From positions 1 to 64,000 of the forward strand of contig CACJUO010000005.1 in assembly GCA_902596675.1 (NCBI GenBank): DNA of 64,000 nucleotides, read 5' to 3'. The notes below the pieces were generated by a model, which saw nothing but the letters and a program-made list of their open reading frames with translations, was not told where the DNA came from and ran no database searches. The translations under genes were made by a program, and so were the position numbers. Positions 1-7,491 of this stretch are shown here, one piece after another (the first letter of the stretch is position 1; the number at the start of each line of letters is the position of its first letter). This stretch comes from an uncultured Pelagibacteraceae bacterium (GTDB taxonomy: Bacteria > Pseudomonadota > Alphaproteobacteria > Pelagibacterales > Pelagibacteraceae).

Positions 1-140
1 ATATCATTTAAAATTAGAATTAATAAATCATATTAATAAATTTGTGAATTGAAATTAGAAAATAATTTAAATAAATTATATTTAATACAGGATTTTAAAT
101 AAAATAAATGGTCTAAATTGAAGTACCTTACACAATAAAC
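1..140. other. AT-rich non-coding edge of window
   Basis: No open reading frame or RNA gene is recognisable here. The stretch is almost entirely A and T. It precedes the first membrane-protein gene and may hold that gene's promoter, but no convincing -35/-10 pair stands out from the AT background. Confidence 0.5.
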
Positions 141-1919
141 ATGATTATTAAATTTTTACTCTTGGTATTTTCTATATTAAGTTTATATTTTTTGGGTAAT
201 TTCTCAGTTCAACTTTTTAAGAATAAACTAAAATTTTCAAATAAATTCTTATCTGCTTCAGAGAGTATAATCATCGGACTATATTTATGGGGATCTTTTG
301 TTTTTATTTTTAATTTTTTTTTTAAAATAAATTCAAATGAATTCTATATTTCTGCAACTTTATTTTTTTTTATAATTTTACTGCCATTTCATAAATTTGA
401 GATTAACAAAAAACATTTAAAATATTTAGCTATTTTTACTTTACTCTCATTCCCATTAGTTCTCTCTATGGATTCAGGTTATGATGCAGGTCTATATCAT
501 TTATCCCACCAAAAAATTATAAGAGAAGAAAAGATCATTTTTGGATTATCAAGTTTTCATAATGTCTATGGTCTTGCTTCATTTTATGAATATTTAGTTG
601 CACCACTATGGATTGGTAATACATTTGATAATTTAGCTAACATTCAAGTTATTTTTTATATTACATTATTTTTATTTTTATATGAAATATCTAGAAGTGA
701 TAAATTAGTTAGTGTTTATGTTTTAATATTTTTATTATCAGTACCATTTTGGTTAAGGTATGCTCCTATAAAATGGGGACTAGTCGATTTTCCTTTTGGA
801 GTATTATTTTTTTTAAGTGTTGTAACCTCAACAATTTTATTCAAATCAAGAGATAATATAAGATCTAAACATTTGTTTTCTTTTTTAATTATTTCAACCA
901 GTATGGTTTTTTTTTTAAAACCTGGAGGTTTCATAATTGGGATTATAACTATTAGTAGTATTTATTATTTAATTAAAAAAAATTTATTTACACCATTACA
1001 AATAATAAAACTTTTAACAATTCCAACCTTTATTGTAATACTTTGGATGGTAAGAGGTTTTATTAATACATCATGTTTATTATATCCTTTTGCGTTTAGC
1101 TGCATAGATACTAAATGGGGAAGTGCAGCACAGGCCGAATTTCATTGGAGTATTACAAAAGATTGGGGTCAAATAATAATTGATACAATAGTTCTTAATT
1201 TAAATATTACGACAACAAATTTATATATTATATTTATAGCTATTATTATACTCTTTATTTTAACACATAACTTAATAGTAAAAAAAAATTTTAAGATAAA
1301 AATAAAATATTTTTATATTTCAATTATTATTATATTTTTAATTCAACTTTTAATTTCTAATAAAAATATTGACTTTGCTCGAGATCAATTAACTTTCAAT
1401 AAAATAATTATAGAAAGTATTTATCTAATTGGTACTTTTATTACATTTTACATTTTGCAAATTTATTGTTTTGGTTTAAAGAAAATAAATAGTGAATTGC
1501 TCAAATTTAAATTTATCCCACTTTTTTTTAGTATATTGGTAGTTTTAATATGGATTAGCACAGCCCCTATTCCAAGATTAGGGTATTCTTTTATTGGTTC
1601 ATTTTTTCTAACTTTTTTACTCATGCTAAATGAAAAAAATACAGACAAAACTTCTTTAAAATTAAATATTAATTTATTGTTAATATTAATTTTTTTGTAC
1701 AATTTCACACACACTTTTTTTTCAGATTTAAAAATAAAAAGATTTAATTTTGATCCCCTTATAATTCCACAAATAATAACAGAAAACAGAAAGGGTTTCG
1801 GTGTGAAACCAAAAATTGGGGACCAGTGTTGGGATACTATTTGGTGCAGTCCAATAGAACCATATATATTGAAAATTGTTGAAATTAATAGCTACAAATT
1901 TTTGATTAAAAAAAAATAG
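141..1919 (+). CDS. Polytopic membrane protein, GT-C glycosyltransferase-like
   Basis: A 592-residue protein made mostly of hydrophobic segments, with roughly 12 or more predicted membrane spans. A soluble-looking stretch around residues 110-150 contains SMDSGYDAGLYHLSHQK. A later loop near residue 305-325 (RGFINTSCLLYPFAFSC) resembles large bacterial membrane proteins that behave like lipid-linked-sugar glycosyltransferases of the GT-C fold, including the LIC_10190-like group. I recognise that resemblance from memory and cannot confirm it. It sits upstream of an acyltransferase gene, so a role in surface glycan assembly or modification is plausible. No catalytic residue is assigned. It probably belongs to the variable island that ends near 3785. 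Confidence 0.6.
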   Translation: MIIKFLLLVFSILSLYFLGNFSVQLFKNKLKFSNKFLSASESIIIGLYLWGSFVFIFNFFFKINSNEFYISATLFFFIILLPFHKFEINKKHLKYLAIFTLLSFPLVLSMDSGYDAGLYHLSHQKIIREEKIIFGLSSFHNVYGLASFYEYLVAPLWIGNTFDNLANIQVIFYITLFLFLYEISRSDKLVSVYVLIFLLSVPFWLRYAPIKWGLVDFPFGVLFFLSVVTSTILFKSRDNIRSKHLFSFLIISTSMVFFLKPGGFIIGIITISSIYYLIKKNLFTPLQIIKLLTIPTFIVILWMVRGFINTSCLLYPFAFSCIDTKWGSAAQAEFHWSITKDWGQIIIDTIVLNLNITTTNLYIIFIAIIILFILTHNLIVKKNFKIKIKYFYISIIIIFLIQLLISNKNIDFARDQLTFNKIIIESIYLIGTFITFYILQIYCFGLKKINSELLKFKFIPLFFSILVVLIWISTAPIPRLGYSFIGSFFLTFLLMLNEKNTDKTSLKLNINLLLILIFLYNFTHTFFSDLKIKRFNFDPLIIPQIITENRKGFGVKPKIGDQCWDTIWCSPIEPYILKIVEINSYKFLIKKK

Positions 1920-1976
1920 TCAATATATTTAATATAAGATTTACTTAGTTTTATAAACCAGGATTAAAAGAATGTT

Positions 1977-2000
1977 ATAGTTATTTTAGCTATTTTTTTT
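1977..2000 (+). terminator. Possible weak rho-independent terminator
   Basis: A 6-bp stem (1977-1982 with 1988-1993, including one G-T pair) closes a 5-nt loop. It is followed directly by a run of seven T at 1994-2000. It lies between the membrane-protein gene and the acyltransferase gene. The stem has only one G-C pair, so it is weak, and the AT background makes chance occurrence possible. Confidence 0.35.
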
Positions 2001-2025
2001 ATTTAATTGGTATAAATATAACTAT

Positions 2026-2445
2026 GTGATAATTTTTAAACGTTTTCTTTGCTTAATAGGAAATTACTTGCCCCCTCCAATAAACAAGTATTTTTATTTT
2101 CTCGCTGGAGTAAGTTTTAATATAAATAAAGTTTGGATAGGAAATCAATGTTATTTTGATACTGTGAGGCCTGATCTAATAAAAATTGAGGATGAAACGT
2201 GTATTAGTTTTAGAGTAATGATTATTACGCACTTTGACCCAACTAAATCCATAAAAAATCATGATATGAAAAATTATTATAAGCCTGTTATAATTAAATC
2301 TAAAAGTTTTATAGGACCAGGGTCGATCATAAACCCCGGTGTTATAATTGGTAAAAATTGTTTTATCAAATCAGGATCAGTTGTTCATAAAAGTATTCCC
2401 GATAACAGTATGGTTGGTCAAGCTTCTGAAATCAAAACTATTTAA
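2026..2445 (+). CDS. Hexapeptide-repeat acyltransferase (left-handed beta-helix)
   Basis: A 139-residue protein whose C-terminal half carries hexapeptide-type repeats (GPGSIINPGVIIGKNCFIKSG, then VVHKSIPDNSMVGQ). This is typical of the trimeric acyl/acetyltransferases that use acetyl-CoA or acyl-ACP to modify sugars. The end resembles maltose/galactoside-type O-acetyltransferases, but the substrate cannot be told from sequence. The start is GTG at 2026. The ATG overlapping it at 2024 meets a stop at once (ATGTGA), so GTG is the only reasonable start. It is shorter than typical family members (about 180-200 residues), so it is a minimal version. Neighbours suggest surface polysaccharide modification. 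Confidence 0.75.
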   Translation: MIIFKRFLCLIGNYLPPPINKYFYFLAGVSFNINKVWIGNQCYFDTVRPDLIKIEDETCISFRVMIITHFDPTKSIKNHDMKNYYKPVIIKSKSFIGPGSIINPGVIIGKNCFIKSGSVVHKSIPDNSMVGQASEIKTI

Positions 2446-2456
2446 TAGATAATTAA

Positions 2457-3104
2457 ATGGAAACAAATATTGATGAACTGCTAAAGCAAGGTGCTATCAA
2501 TTATAACAATAGAAATTTTATCCAAGCGGAAGAGTGCTATAGAAAAATAATAAAACTCAAACCAAATCATGTAGGCGCACAAAATAACTTGGGTATAATA
2601 CTACAGGCATTAGGAAAGCTTGATGAGGCTGAGCTTAGATTTAAAAAAACTATTGAACTTAATCCAAATCATGTGATTGCTCATAATAATTTAGGTATTA
2701 TTTTTCAATCACTAGGTAAATTAAAAGAAGCAGAAACAAGTTATAGAAGAACTATTGAGCTAAAACCAGATCACATTGGTGCATACAATAACTTAGGTAC
2801 AATATTGCAACTACTAGGCAGACTTGATGAAGCAGAATTATACTTTAGAAAGATCATTAAACTCAATCCTGATTTTGCAATGGCCTACAGCAACCTAGGT
2901 ATTACAGTTGAAAGACTTGGAAGACTAAATGAAGCTAAAGAAATCTTAAAAAAAGCTATGACTCTTGATTCAAATAATAAAAAAACGGTAATAGCATTCG
3001 GTGAACTACTTTTAAAATTAAATGATCACAATAATGGACTTAATTTAATTTCACAAGCACAGGGCGTTATTGAATTTAATCAAAAAGATTTTAAAATTAT
3101 TTAG
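2457..3104 (+). CDS. TPR-repeat protein
   Basis: A 215-residue protein built from about five consecutive 34-residue tetratricopeptide repeats. Each shows the N-NLG-I-Q-LGK--EAE--(Y/F)--I-L-P pattern, from roughly residue 8 to 180. TPR units form an alpha-helical superhelix for protein-protein binding. No signal peptide or membrane segment is visible, so it should be cytosolic. The next gene, a 2OG-Fe(II) oxygenase, starts 2 nt after this stop codon, so the two are almost certainly co-translated. TPR and prolyl-hydroxylase domains also occur fused in other proteins, so a joint function is likely. The partner and substrate are unknown. Confidence 0.85.
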   Translation: METNIDELLKQGAINYNNRNFIQAEECYRKIIKLKPNHVGAQNNLGIILQALGKLDEAELRFKKTIELNPNHVIAHNNLGIIFQSLGKLKEAETSYRRTIELKPDHIGAYNNLGTILQLLGRLDEAELYFRKIIKLNPDFAMAYSNLGITVERLGRLNEAKEILKKAMTLDSNNKKTVIAFGELLLKLNDHNNGLNLISQAQGVIEFNQKDFKII

Positions 3105-3106
3105 AA

Positions 3107-3754
3107 ATGAAAAGAATAAAGATAAAAACAAAAAAAAATAATAATGATAAGATTTTAATTGAAAATGAAAATCCACATTTTATCGGTGCTTGGAATATAG
3201 AAAATGATGATTTATGTAGAGAAATTATAAATTTTTTTGAGGAAAATAAAAACTTACAGAGAGACGGTGTTACAGGTTCTGGAAAGAACCAAGAAATAAA
3301 AAAAACAACAGATATAGTTGTAAATCCAAATGATTTAAAATACCCAAAATTTAATTGTCTTAACAAGTACATTCAACATTTATATAAGAATTTTAAAGAT
3401 TATCAGAACCAGTGGCCATTCCTTAAAAATTTGGTAAAAGAAATGCACATTGGAAAGTTTAATATTCAAAGATATACGCCTGGAGGCCATTTTGCAAAAG
3501 TTCATACAGAAAGAAGTTCAATTGCTTCGTCACATAGATTGTTTGCCTGGATGACTTATTTAAACAATGTTGATGATGGAGGTACAACACATTTTTCTCA
3601 CTACAATATAGATATCAAACCTGAAACTGGCAAAACACTAATTTGGCCAGCTGAATGGACACATGCACATAATGGAAAAATTTTGAATAGTGGTGTTAAA
3701 TATATAATTACTGGTTGGTTGCATTTCCCACATATTACAAATCATGAGAAATAA
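3107..3754 (+). CDS. 2-oxoglutarate/Fe(II)-dependent dioxygenase, prolyl 4-hydroxylase type
   Basis: A 215-residue protein with a P4H-like double-stranded beta-helix core in its C-terminal half. Visible ligands are H133-T-E135 (an HxE variant of the usual HxD iron motif), H188 as the distal iron ligand, and K198 as the likely 2-oxoglutarate carboxylate-binding residue. DDGGTTHF (156-163) precedes the second half as in prolyl hydroxylases. It would couple 2-oxoglutarate decarboxylation to hydroxylation of a protein or small substrate. It follows the TPR gene by 2 nt. The HxE form is less common but occurs in active members. The actual substrate is unknown. Confidence 0.8.
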   Translation: MKRIKIKTKKNNNDKILIENENPHFIGAWNIENDDLCREIINFFEENKNLQRDGVTGSGKNQEIKKTTDIVVNPNDLKYPKFNCLNKYIQHLYKNFKDYQNQWPFLKNLVKEMHIGKFNIQRYTPGGHFAKVHTERSSIASSHRLFAWMTYLNNVDDGGTTHFSHYNIDIKPETGKTLIWPAEWTHAHNGKILNSGVKYIITGWLHFPHITNHEK

Positions 3755-3785
3755 AAAAAAATCTAAAGCGGTTGCGATAATGTAA

Positions 3786-3837
3786 AGTGATGGTGCCCCC
3801 GCACGGACTCGAACCGCGGACCTATTGATTACAAATC
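3786..3837 (-). repeat. Partial tRNA-Thr 3'-half, att-like direct repeat
   Basis: These 52 bp match 4774-4825 with one mismatch (3808 versus 4796). Read on the minus strand they hold the tRNA-Thr sequence from the last two bases of the 5' anticodon stem through the anticodon loop, T-arm, acceptor strand and encoded CCA, plus 5 nt beyond. The 5' half of the tRNA is missing, so this cannot be a functional tRNA. Duplication of a tRNA 3' half with its boundary at the anticodon loop is the classic footprint of tyrosine-recombinase integration into a tRNA gene. Confidence 0.88.
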
Positions 3838-3897
3838 TTGTATCATCAATCAAATAAATATACTTTAGCAATACTTATAAACAATCATCAGTAATCT

Positions 3898-3918
3898 CGA
3901 CACACGTACGACACAATG
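3898..3918 (+). repeat. Left CGACAC repeat pair, 11-bp spacing
   Basis: CGACAC occurs at 3898-3903 and 3909-3914, exactly 11 bp apart. The pattern is CGACACAC-3 nt-CGACACAAT. The same pattern recurs at 4705-4724 on the other side of the gene. It lies 15-35 nt upstream of the start at 3933. Confidence 0.8.
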
Positions 3919-3932
3919 TTAAAACTCTCATA

Positions 3933-4670
3933 ATGAAAAAACTTTTAGGGATCGTTGTTCTTGGTTTGTTGTTATGTGCAAATGTGTTGGCAAATGGCTC
4001 TGGACTTAAAAATACTCTTCTAAACTCTGAACTTGTGCTTAAATATACAGACGGCTCTATTCATAAAATTAAGTTTTATTCATCAGGAAATGCAGAATGG
4101 AAAACTGGAAAAAGATCATTTGATGTTGTTTGGAATGTAATAGACGACATGACGCTTTCTATTTATAACCCTAAATTATTAAAAGGAAAGTCTCCTCCTA
4201 TTGCAAATATAGATTTTAACAATCTAACATTTACAATTGACCAACTAAATGGAAAGAGCATGTCTTATAAAATTTTATCCCCAAAACAGTTTGCAAGTGG
4301 AACACAACCAACCAAAAATGAGATGAAAAATAATGAAATAATGTTCACGATTAAAGATAAACGTGAGCAATGCGAAGCTATAGGATTTACACCTAAAACA
4401 GAAAAATTTGCTGATTGTGTTTTAAGATTAGTCGAATTAGATGTTAAACAAAAACAATCAAATAAAATTGCACAAGCTCAACAATCTGGAAATGATGCAT
4501 TAGTTAAGCAATTACAAAGACAACAGTATGATAGAGATACGGATGCTTTATTAAGTCTTGGCCAGCAGTTGTTGAATCCTGGAACAACTAATTCAAATAT
4601 CTATATGCCTCAAACTCAACGTTGTACTATCCAAGGTTTTGGAACGTTTGCAAAAATGGTTTGCAGATAA
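3933..4670 (+). CDS. Secreted hypothetical protein, cassette cargo
   Basis: I do not recognise a named family. The 245-residue product begins with a clear signal peptide (MKKLLGIVVLGLLLCANVLA, likely cleavage after A20). C15 is not in a good lipobox because L14 precedes it. Residues about 30-115 are beta-rich (LKYTDGSIHKIKFYSSGNAEW) and look like a small lipocalin- or META-like sheet. Residues 143-172 hold a C-AIGF-P-TEKFADCVL-L pattern with C147 and C162. A Gln-rich helical stretch follows, and a C-terminal pair C231/C244 could form a disulfide. It is the only gene between the two tRNA-Thr copies and is read toward the intact tRNA. Function is unknown; periplasmic or exported location is inferred. 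Confidence 0.75.
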   Translation: MKKLLGIVVLGLLLCANVLANGSGLKNTLLNSELVLKYTDGSIHKIKFYSSGNAEWKTGKRSFDVVWNVIDDMTLSIYNPKLLKGKSPPIANIDFNNLTFTIDQLNGKSMSYKILSPKQFASGTQPTKNEMKNNEIMFTIKDKREQCEAIGFTPKTEKFADCVLRLVELDVKQKQSNKIAQAQQSGNDALVKQLQRQQYDRDTDALLSLGQQLLNPGTTNSNIYMPQTQRCTIQGFGTFAKMVCR

Positions 4671-4693
4671 TATTTAAAACGACTACTTGATCA

Positions 4694-4726
4694 CGACACT
4701 AGCTCGACACACTCTCGACACAATAG
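4694..4726 (+). repeat. Right CGACAC repeat triplet, 11-bp spacing
   Basis: CGACAC occurs at 4694, 4705 and 4716, each exactly 11 bp after the last. The last two units have the same form as the left pair (CGACACAC then CGACACAATAG). They start 24 nt after the stop of the cargo gene and 48 nt before the tRNA-Thr-containing repeat. Helical-turn spacing suggests protein binding sites on one face of DNA. Confidence 0.82.
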
Positions 4727-4778
4727 TTTAGATTTTTTATCTTTAGCAAAAATAATAAATGTTGAATTTATTGAGTGA

Positions 4779-4854
4779 TGGTGCCCCCGCACGGATTCGA
4801 ACCGCGGACCTATTGATTACAAATCAATTGCTCTACCAGCTGAGCTACAAGGGC
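4779..4854 (-). tRNA. tRNA-Thr(UGU)
   Basis: A complete 76-nt cloverleaf on the minus strand. The acceptor GCCCTTG pairs with CGGGGGC through G-T pairs. The D-arm is GCTC/GAGC, the anticodon stem ATTGA/TCAAT has loop TTTGTAA (anticodon TGT), and the T-loop is TTCGAAT. Discriminator A and CCA are encoded. It lies downstream of the rlmB-like gene on the same strand and is the intact partner of the truncated copy at 3786-3837. Confidence 0.95.
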
Positions 4855-4895
4855 ACGTAAGGTTTTGTAATATCATTTAATATATTATCAAGAAA

Positions 4896-5633
4896 TTATT
4901 TTTGTTGATTTATATGGTGAAAAACAATTGCAGCACTGTTAGATATATTTAAACTCTCAATATTTTTATTCATATTAATTTTTACTTTAAAATCAGTATA
5001 TTTTTCAGTATGCTTGTTTAGACCATGTCCTTCAGAACCAAATAGTAAAATATTATTTCCATTCCATTTTATTTCAGTAAAATTTTTATCACTATTCGCG
5101 GTAAATCCATAAACCCAAAAATTTTTATCTCTTAAAAATTTTAAAGTAGTATTTATATTTGATACTTGAAAAATATTTAAGTATTCAACACAACCACTCG
5201 CAGATTTATATAAAGCTTTACTTTCGCTTGGAAAGTGTCTTTCTTTAACTATAAGACCATCAATATTAAATGAGGCCGCACTTCTAATTAATGAGCCAAT
5301 ATTTCTTGGATCAGTTACTTCATCCAAGCAAACAAATGTTAAATTATTTTTTTGTTTAATAAATTCTTTTAATACCAGATTTTCTAAATGTTCTATTTCT
5401 GCAACATAACCTTGATGAAGGATATCTTCACTTCTGCAATATTTATCTAGCTCTTTTTTTGTTTTAAAAAAAACCTTTATGTCCTTTAGTAAATTTCTAT
5501 TAGGGCTCTGTTTGTGAATATTTTTTTTACTTTCTTCTGTTAAGAAAATTTTTAAAACCCTTCTTTTGGGATTTTTTAAAGCTTCAATAACCGCATGGCG
5601 ACCAGCTATGAAAAAGGAAGATTTTTGAGTCAT
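4896..5633 (-). CDS. rlmB: TrmH/SpoU-family rRNA 2'-O-methyltransferase, RlmB-like
   Basis: A 245-residue SPOUT methyltransferase that would transfer a methyl group from S-adenosylmethionine to a ribose 2'-OH, most likely G2251 of 23S rRNA as in RlmB. The N-terminal substrate-binding domain begins FFIAGRHAVIEAL, typical of RlmB. The three SpoU motifs are present: DEVTDPRNIGSLIRSA (motif 1, with N and R), LLFGSEGHGL (motif 2) and LNISNSAAIVFHH (motif 3, which forms the trefoil knot). Family length is about 240-250, so it is complete. It lies between tRNA-Thr (same strand, downstream) and the divergent tRNA-Tyr/Gly-tuf unit. The exact target nucleotide is inferred from family. Confidence 0.87.
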   Translation of the reverse strand: MTQKSSFFIAGRHAVIEALKNPKRRVLKIFLTEESKKNIHKQSPNRNLLKDIKVFFKTKKELDKYCRSEDILHQGYVAEIEHLENLVLKEFIKQKNNLTFVCLDEVTDPRNIGSLIRSAASFNIDGLIVKERHFPSESKALYKSASGCVEYLNIFQVSNINTTLKFLRDKNFWVYGFTANSDKNFTEIKWNGNNILLFGSEGHGLNKHTEKYTDFKVKINMNKNIESLNISNSAAIVFHHINQQK

Positions 5634-5684
5634 ATTTTATGAATTTTAAGGGTTTTTTATACTATTTTTCCTGAAATTCACGTA

Positions 5685-5712
5685 TTGCATTTGTATAATA
5701 AAAATATATAAA
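5685..5712 (+). promoter_or_regulatory. Putative sigma70 promoter for tRNA-Tyr/Gly-tuf unit
   Basis: TTGCAT at 5685-5690 and TATAAA at 5707-5712 are separated by 16 bp. Transcription would start near 5719, some 47 nt before tRNA-Tyr. This is the only spacing-correct pair I see in the 132-bp gap between the divergent rlmB gene and the tRNA. The AT-rich background lowers certainty. Confidence 0.5.
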
Positions 5713-5765
5713 ACGCATGTTGTTTAAAGCTTTATTGAACAAGGGGACGCTTCCTCTGCTATTAG

Positions 5766-5851
<86 letters not shown>

Positions 5852-5893
5852 TTCAATAAAATTTATGCAATATTGGAGTGCACACTTGGGTAT

Positions 5894-5967
5894 GCGGGTG
5901 TAGTTCAGTGGTAGAACACTAGCCTTCCAAGCTGGTTGCGTGAGTTCGATTCTCATCACCCGCTCCA
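5894..5967 (+). tRNA. tRNA-Gly(UCC)
   Basis: A 74-nt tRNA with acceptor GCGGGTG/CACCCGC, anticodon loop CTTCCAA (TCC), T-loop TTCGATT, and an encoded TCCA end. It lies 42 nt after tRNA-Tyr and 39 nt before tuf, so it is probably processed from a common transcript. Confidence 0.95.
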
Positions 5968-6006
5968 AAAAATAAAATATTAAATATAAAGTGAGGAAAA
6001 AAAGTA

Positions 6007-7197
6007 ATGTCGAAGGAAAAATTTGTAAGAAATAAACCGCATTGTAACATTGGAACAATCGGACATGTTGATCATGGTAAAACAACTTTAACAGCAGCAA
6101 TAACAAAAGTATTAGCAGAAGGTGGTGGAGCAAATTTTGTTGCTTATGATCAGATTGATAAAGCTCCAGAAGAAAAAGAAAGAGGTATAACTATATCAAC
6201 TGCTCACGTTGAATATGAAACTGCAAATAGACATTATGCTCACGTTGATTGTCCAGGACACGCTGACTATGTAAAGAACATGATTACTGGAGCTGCTCAA
6301 ATGGATGGTGCAATTTTAGTTGTGAATGCGGCTGATGGCCCGATGCCACAAACTAGAGAACATATTCTTCTTGCTCGTCAAGTTGGAGTTCCAGCGATCG
6401 TTGTATATTTAAACAAAGTTGATCAAGTAGACGACAAAGAAATGATAGACTTGGTGGAAGAAGAGATTAAAGATTTATTAACATCTTATAAATTTCCAGG
6501 AGACAAAACTCCAATCGTTAAAGGTTCAGCTCTGGCTGCAGTTGAAGGAAGAGATGATGAAATTGGAAAAAATTCAATTATGGATTTAATGAAAGCAGTT
6601 GATGAATTTATTCCACAACCGGACAGACCTAAAGATAAAGATTTCCTAATGCCAGTTGAAGATGTTTTTTCAATTTCTGGAAGAGGAACTGTTGTAACTG
6701 GAAGAGTAGAATCTGGTGTTATTAAAACTGGGGAAGAAATTGAAATAGTTGGTATCAGAGAAACCAAAAAATCGGTTTGCACTGGAGTAGAGATGTTTAG
6801 AAAACTGTTAGATTCAGGTGAGGCAGGTGATAATATTGGAGCTCTATTAAGAGGTGTTGAAAGAACTGATGTTGAAAGAGGTCAGGTTTTATGTAAACCA
6901 GGATCTATCAAACCTCATACAAAATTTGAAGCTCAAGCATATGTTTTGAAAAAAGAGGAAGGTGGAAGACACACGCCTTTTTTTACCAAATATAGACCTC
7001 AATTTTACTTTAGAACGACAGATGTAACAGGTGAAGTTGAATTGCCTTCGGGTACAGAAATGGTAATGCCAGGTGATGATGCAAAGTTTACAGTAAAATT
7101 AATTACACCAATTGCTATGGATGAAAAACTTAATTTCGCGATTAGAGAAGGTGGTAGAACAGTAGGAGCTGGAGTAGTAACAAAAATATTAGAGTAA
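6007..7197 (+). CDS. tuf: Elongation factor Tu
   Basis: A 396-residue GTPase that brings aminoacyl-tRNA to the ribosomal A site. The G1 motif GHVDHGKT (residues 19-26), DCPGHADY (G3) and NKVDQVDD (G4) are intact, as is the switch I segment RGITIS. Domains 2 and 3 follow at normal length. A good Shine-Dalgarno GAGGAA (5993-5998) sits 8 nt before the ATG, unlike most genes here. It lies between tRNA-Gly and tRNA-Trp as in the tufB locus, rather than after fusA. No second tuf copy lies in the window. Confidence 0.98.
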   Translation: MSKEKFVRNKPHCNIGTIGHVDHGKTTLTAAITKVLAEGGGANFVAYDQIDKAPEEKERGITISTAHVEYETANRHYAHVDCPGHADYVKNMITGAAQMDGAILVVNAADGPMPQTREHILLARQVGVPAIVVYLNKVDQVDDKEMIDLVEEEIKDLLTSYKFPGDKTPIVKGSALAAVEGRDDEIGKNSIMDLMKAVDEFIPQPDRPKDKDFLMPVEDVFSISGRGTVVTGRVESGVIKTGEEIEIVGIRETKKSVCTGVEMFRKLLDSGEAGDNIGALLRGVERTDVERGQVLCKPGSIKPHTKFEAQAYVLKKEEGGRHTPFFTKYRPQFYFRTTDVTGEVELPSGTEMVMPGDDAKFTVKLITPIAMDEKLNFAIREGGRTVGAGVVTKILE

Positions 7198-7204
7198 ACT
7201 CAAT

Positions 7205-7280
7205 AGGAGTGTAGCTCAATTGGTAGAGCGCCGGTCTCCAAAACCGGAGGTTGGGGGTTCGATTCCCTTCGCTCCTGCCA
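7205..7280 (+). tRNA. tRNA-Trp(CCA)
   Basis: A 76-nt tRNA with acceptor AGGAGTG/CGCTCCT, anticodon loop CTCCAAA (CCA), T-loop TTCGATT and an encoded GCCA end. It sits 7 nt after the tuf stop codon and 19 nt before secE, so it must be excised from a tuf-secE transcript. Confidence 0.95.
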
Positions 7281-7299
7281 AACTTTGTTATACGGAAAA

Positions 7300-7491
7300 A
7301 TGAAAAATCCACTTAAATTTATTCAAGATGTGAAGCAAGAAGCATTTAAAGTTACATGGCCAACTGCCAAAGAAACTGTTCAGGGAGCTTTGATGGTTTT
7401 TGCAATGGCAGTTTTGGCATCTTTATTCTTTTTATTATTAGACCAGGTTTTAAAGTTTTTTTTAGAAATTATTCTAAAGGTAAGTATATAA
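7300..7491 (+). CDS. secE: Preprotein translocase subunit SecE
   Basis: A 63-residue short-form SecE, the small essential subunit that clamps SecY in the inner membrane. An amphipathic segment (FIQDVKQEAFKVTWPTAKE) is followed by a single transmembrane helix at roughly residues 30-55. I take the ATG at 7300 as start. An upstream TTG in frame at 7285 would begin only 4 nt after tRNA-Trp. The stop overlaps the nusG start by one base (TAATG). Confidence 0.93.
   Translation: MKNPLKFIQDVKQEAFKVTWPTAKETVQGALMVFAMAVLASLFFLLLDQVLKFFLEIILKVSI

Larger units (their letters stand above)
3786..4773. mobile_element. 988-bp tRNA-Thr-associated integrated cassette (non-autonomous)
   Basis: One repeat copy plus the unique segment between the truncated tRNA-Thr copy (3786-3837) and the intact tRNA-Thr makes a 988-bp unit. 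It contains one gene (3933-4670), CGACAC repeats at both ends of that gene, and nothing else coding. No integrase, excisionase or replication gene is present, so any mobility would have to be supplied in trans. The alternative is a collapsed remnant of a larger element. Presence of repeats and truncated tRNA is seen directly; mobility is inference. Confidence 0.7.

Noticed and set aside
900-920. Long homopolymer A and T tracts as phase-variable sites
   Set aside because: Such runs are scattered through core genes in this AT-rich genome and show no link to frame disruption.
2457-3000. DNA-level tandem repeats of about 102 bp
   Set aside because: They are the coding trace of TPR units and not a separate repeat or CRISPR array.
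3638-3871. 77-codon minus-strand frame across the dioxygenase 3' end and the truncated tRNA
   Set aside because: It reads through the tRNA-Thr fragment and the antisense of a real gene; peptide pieces such as TRFESVRGH-like are typical of translated tRNA.
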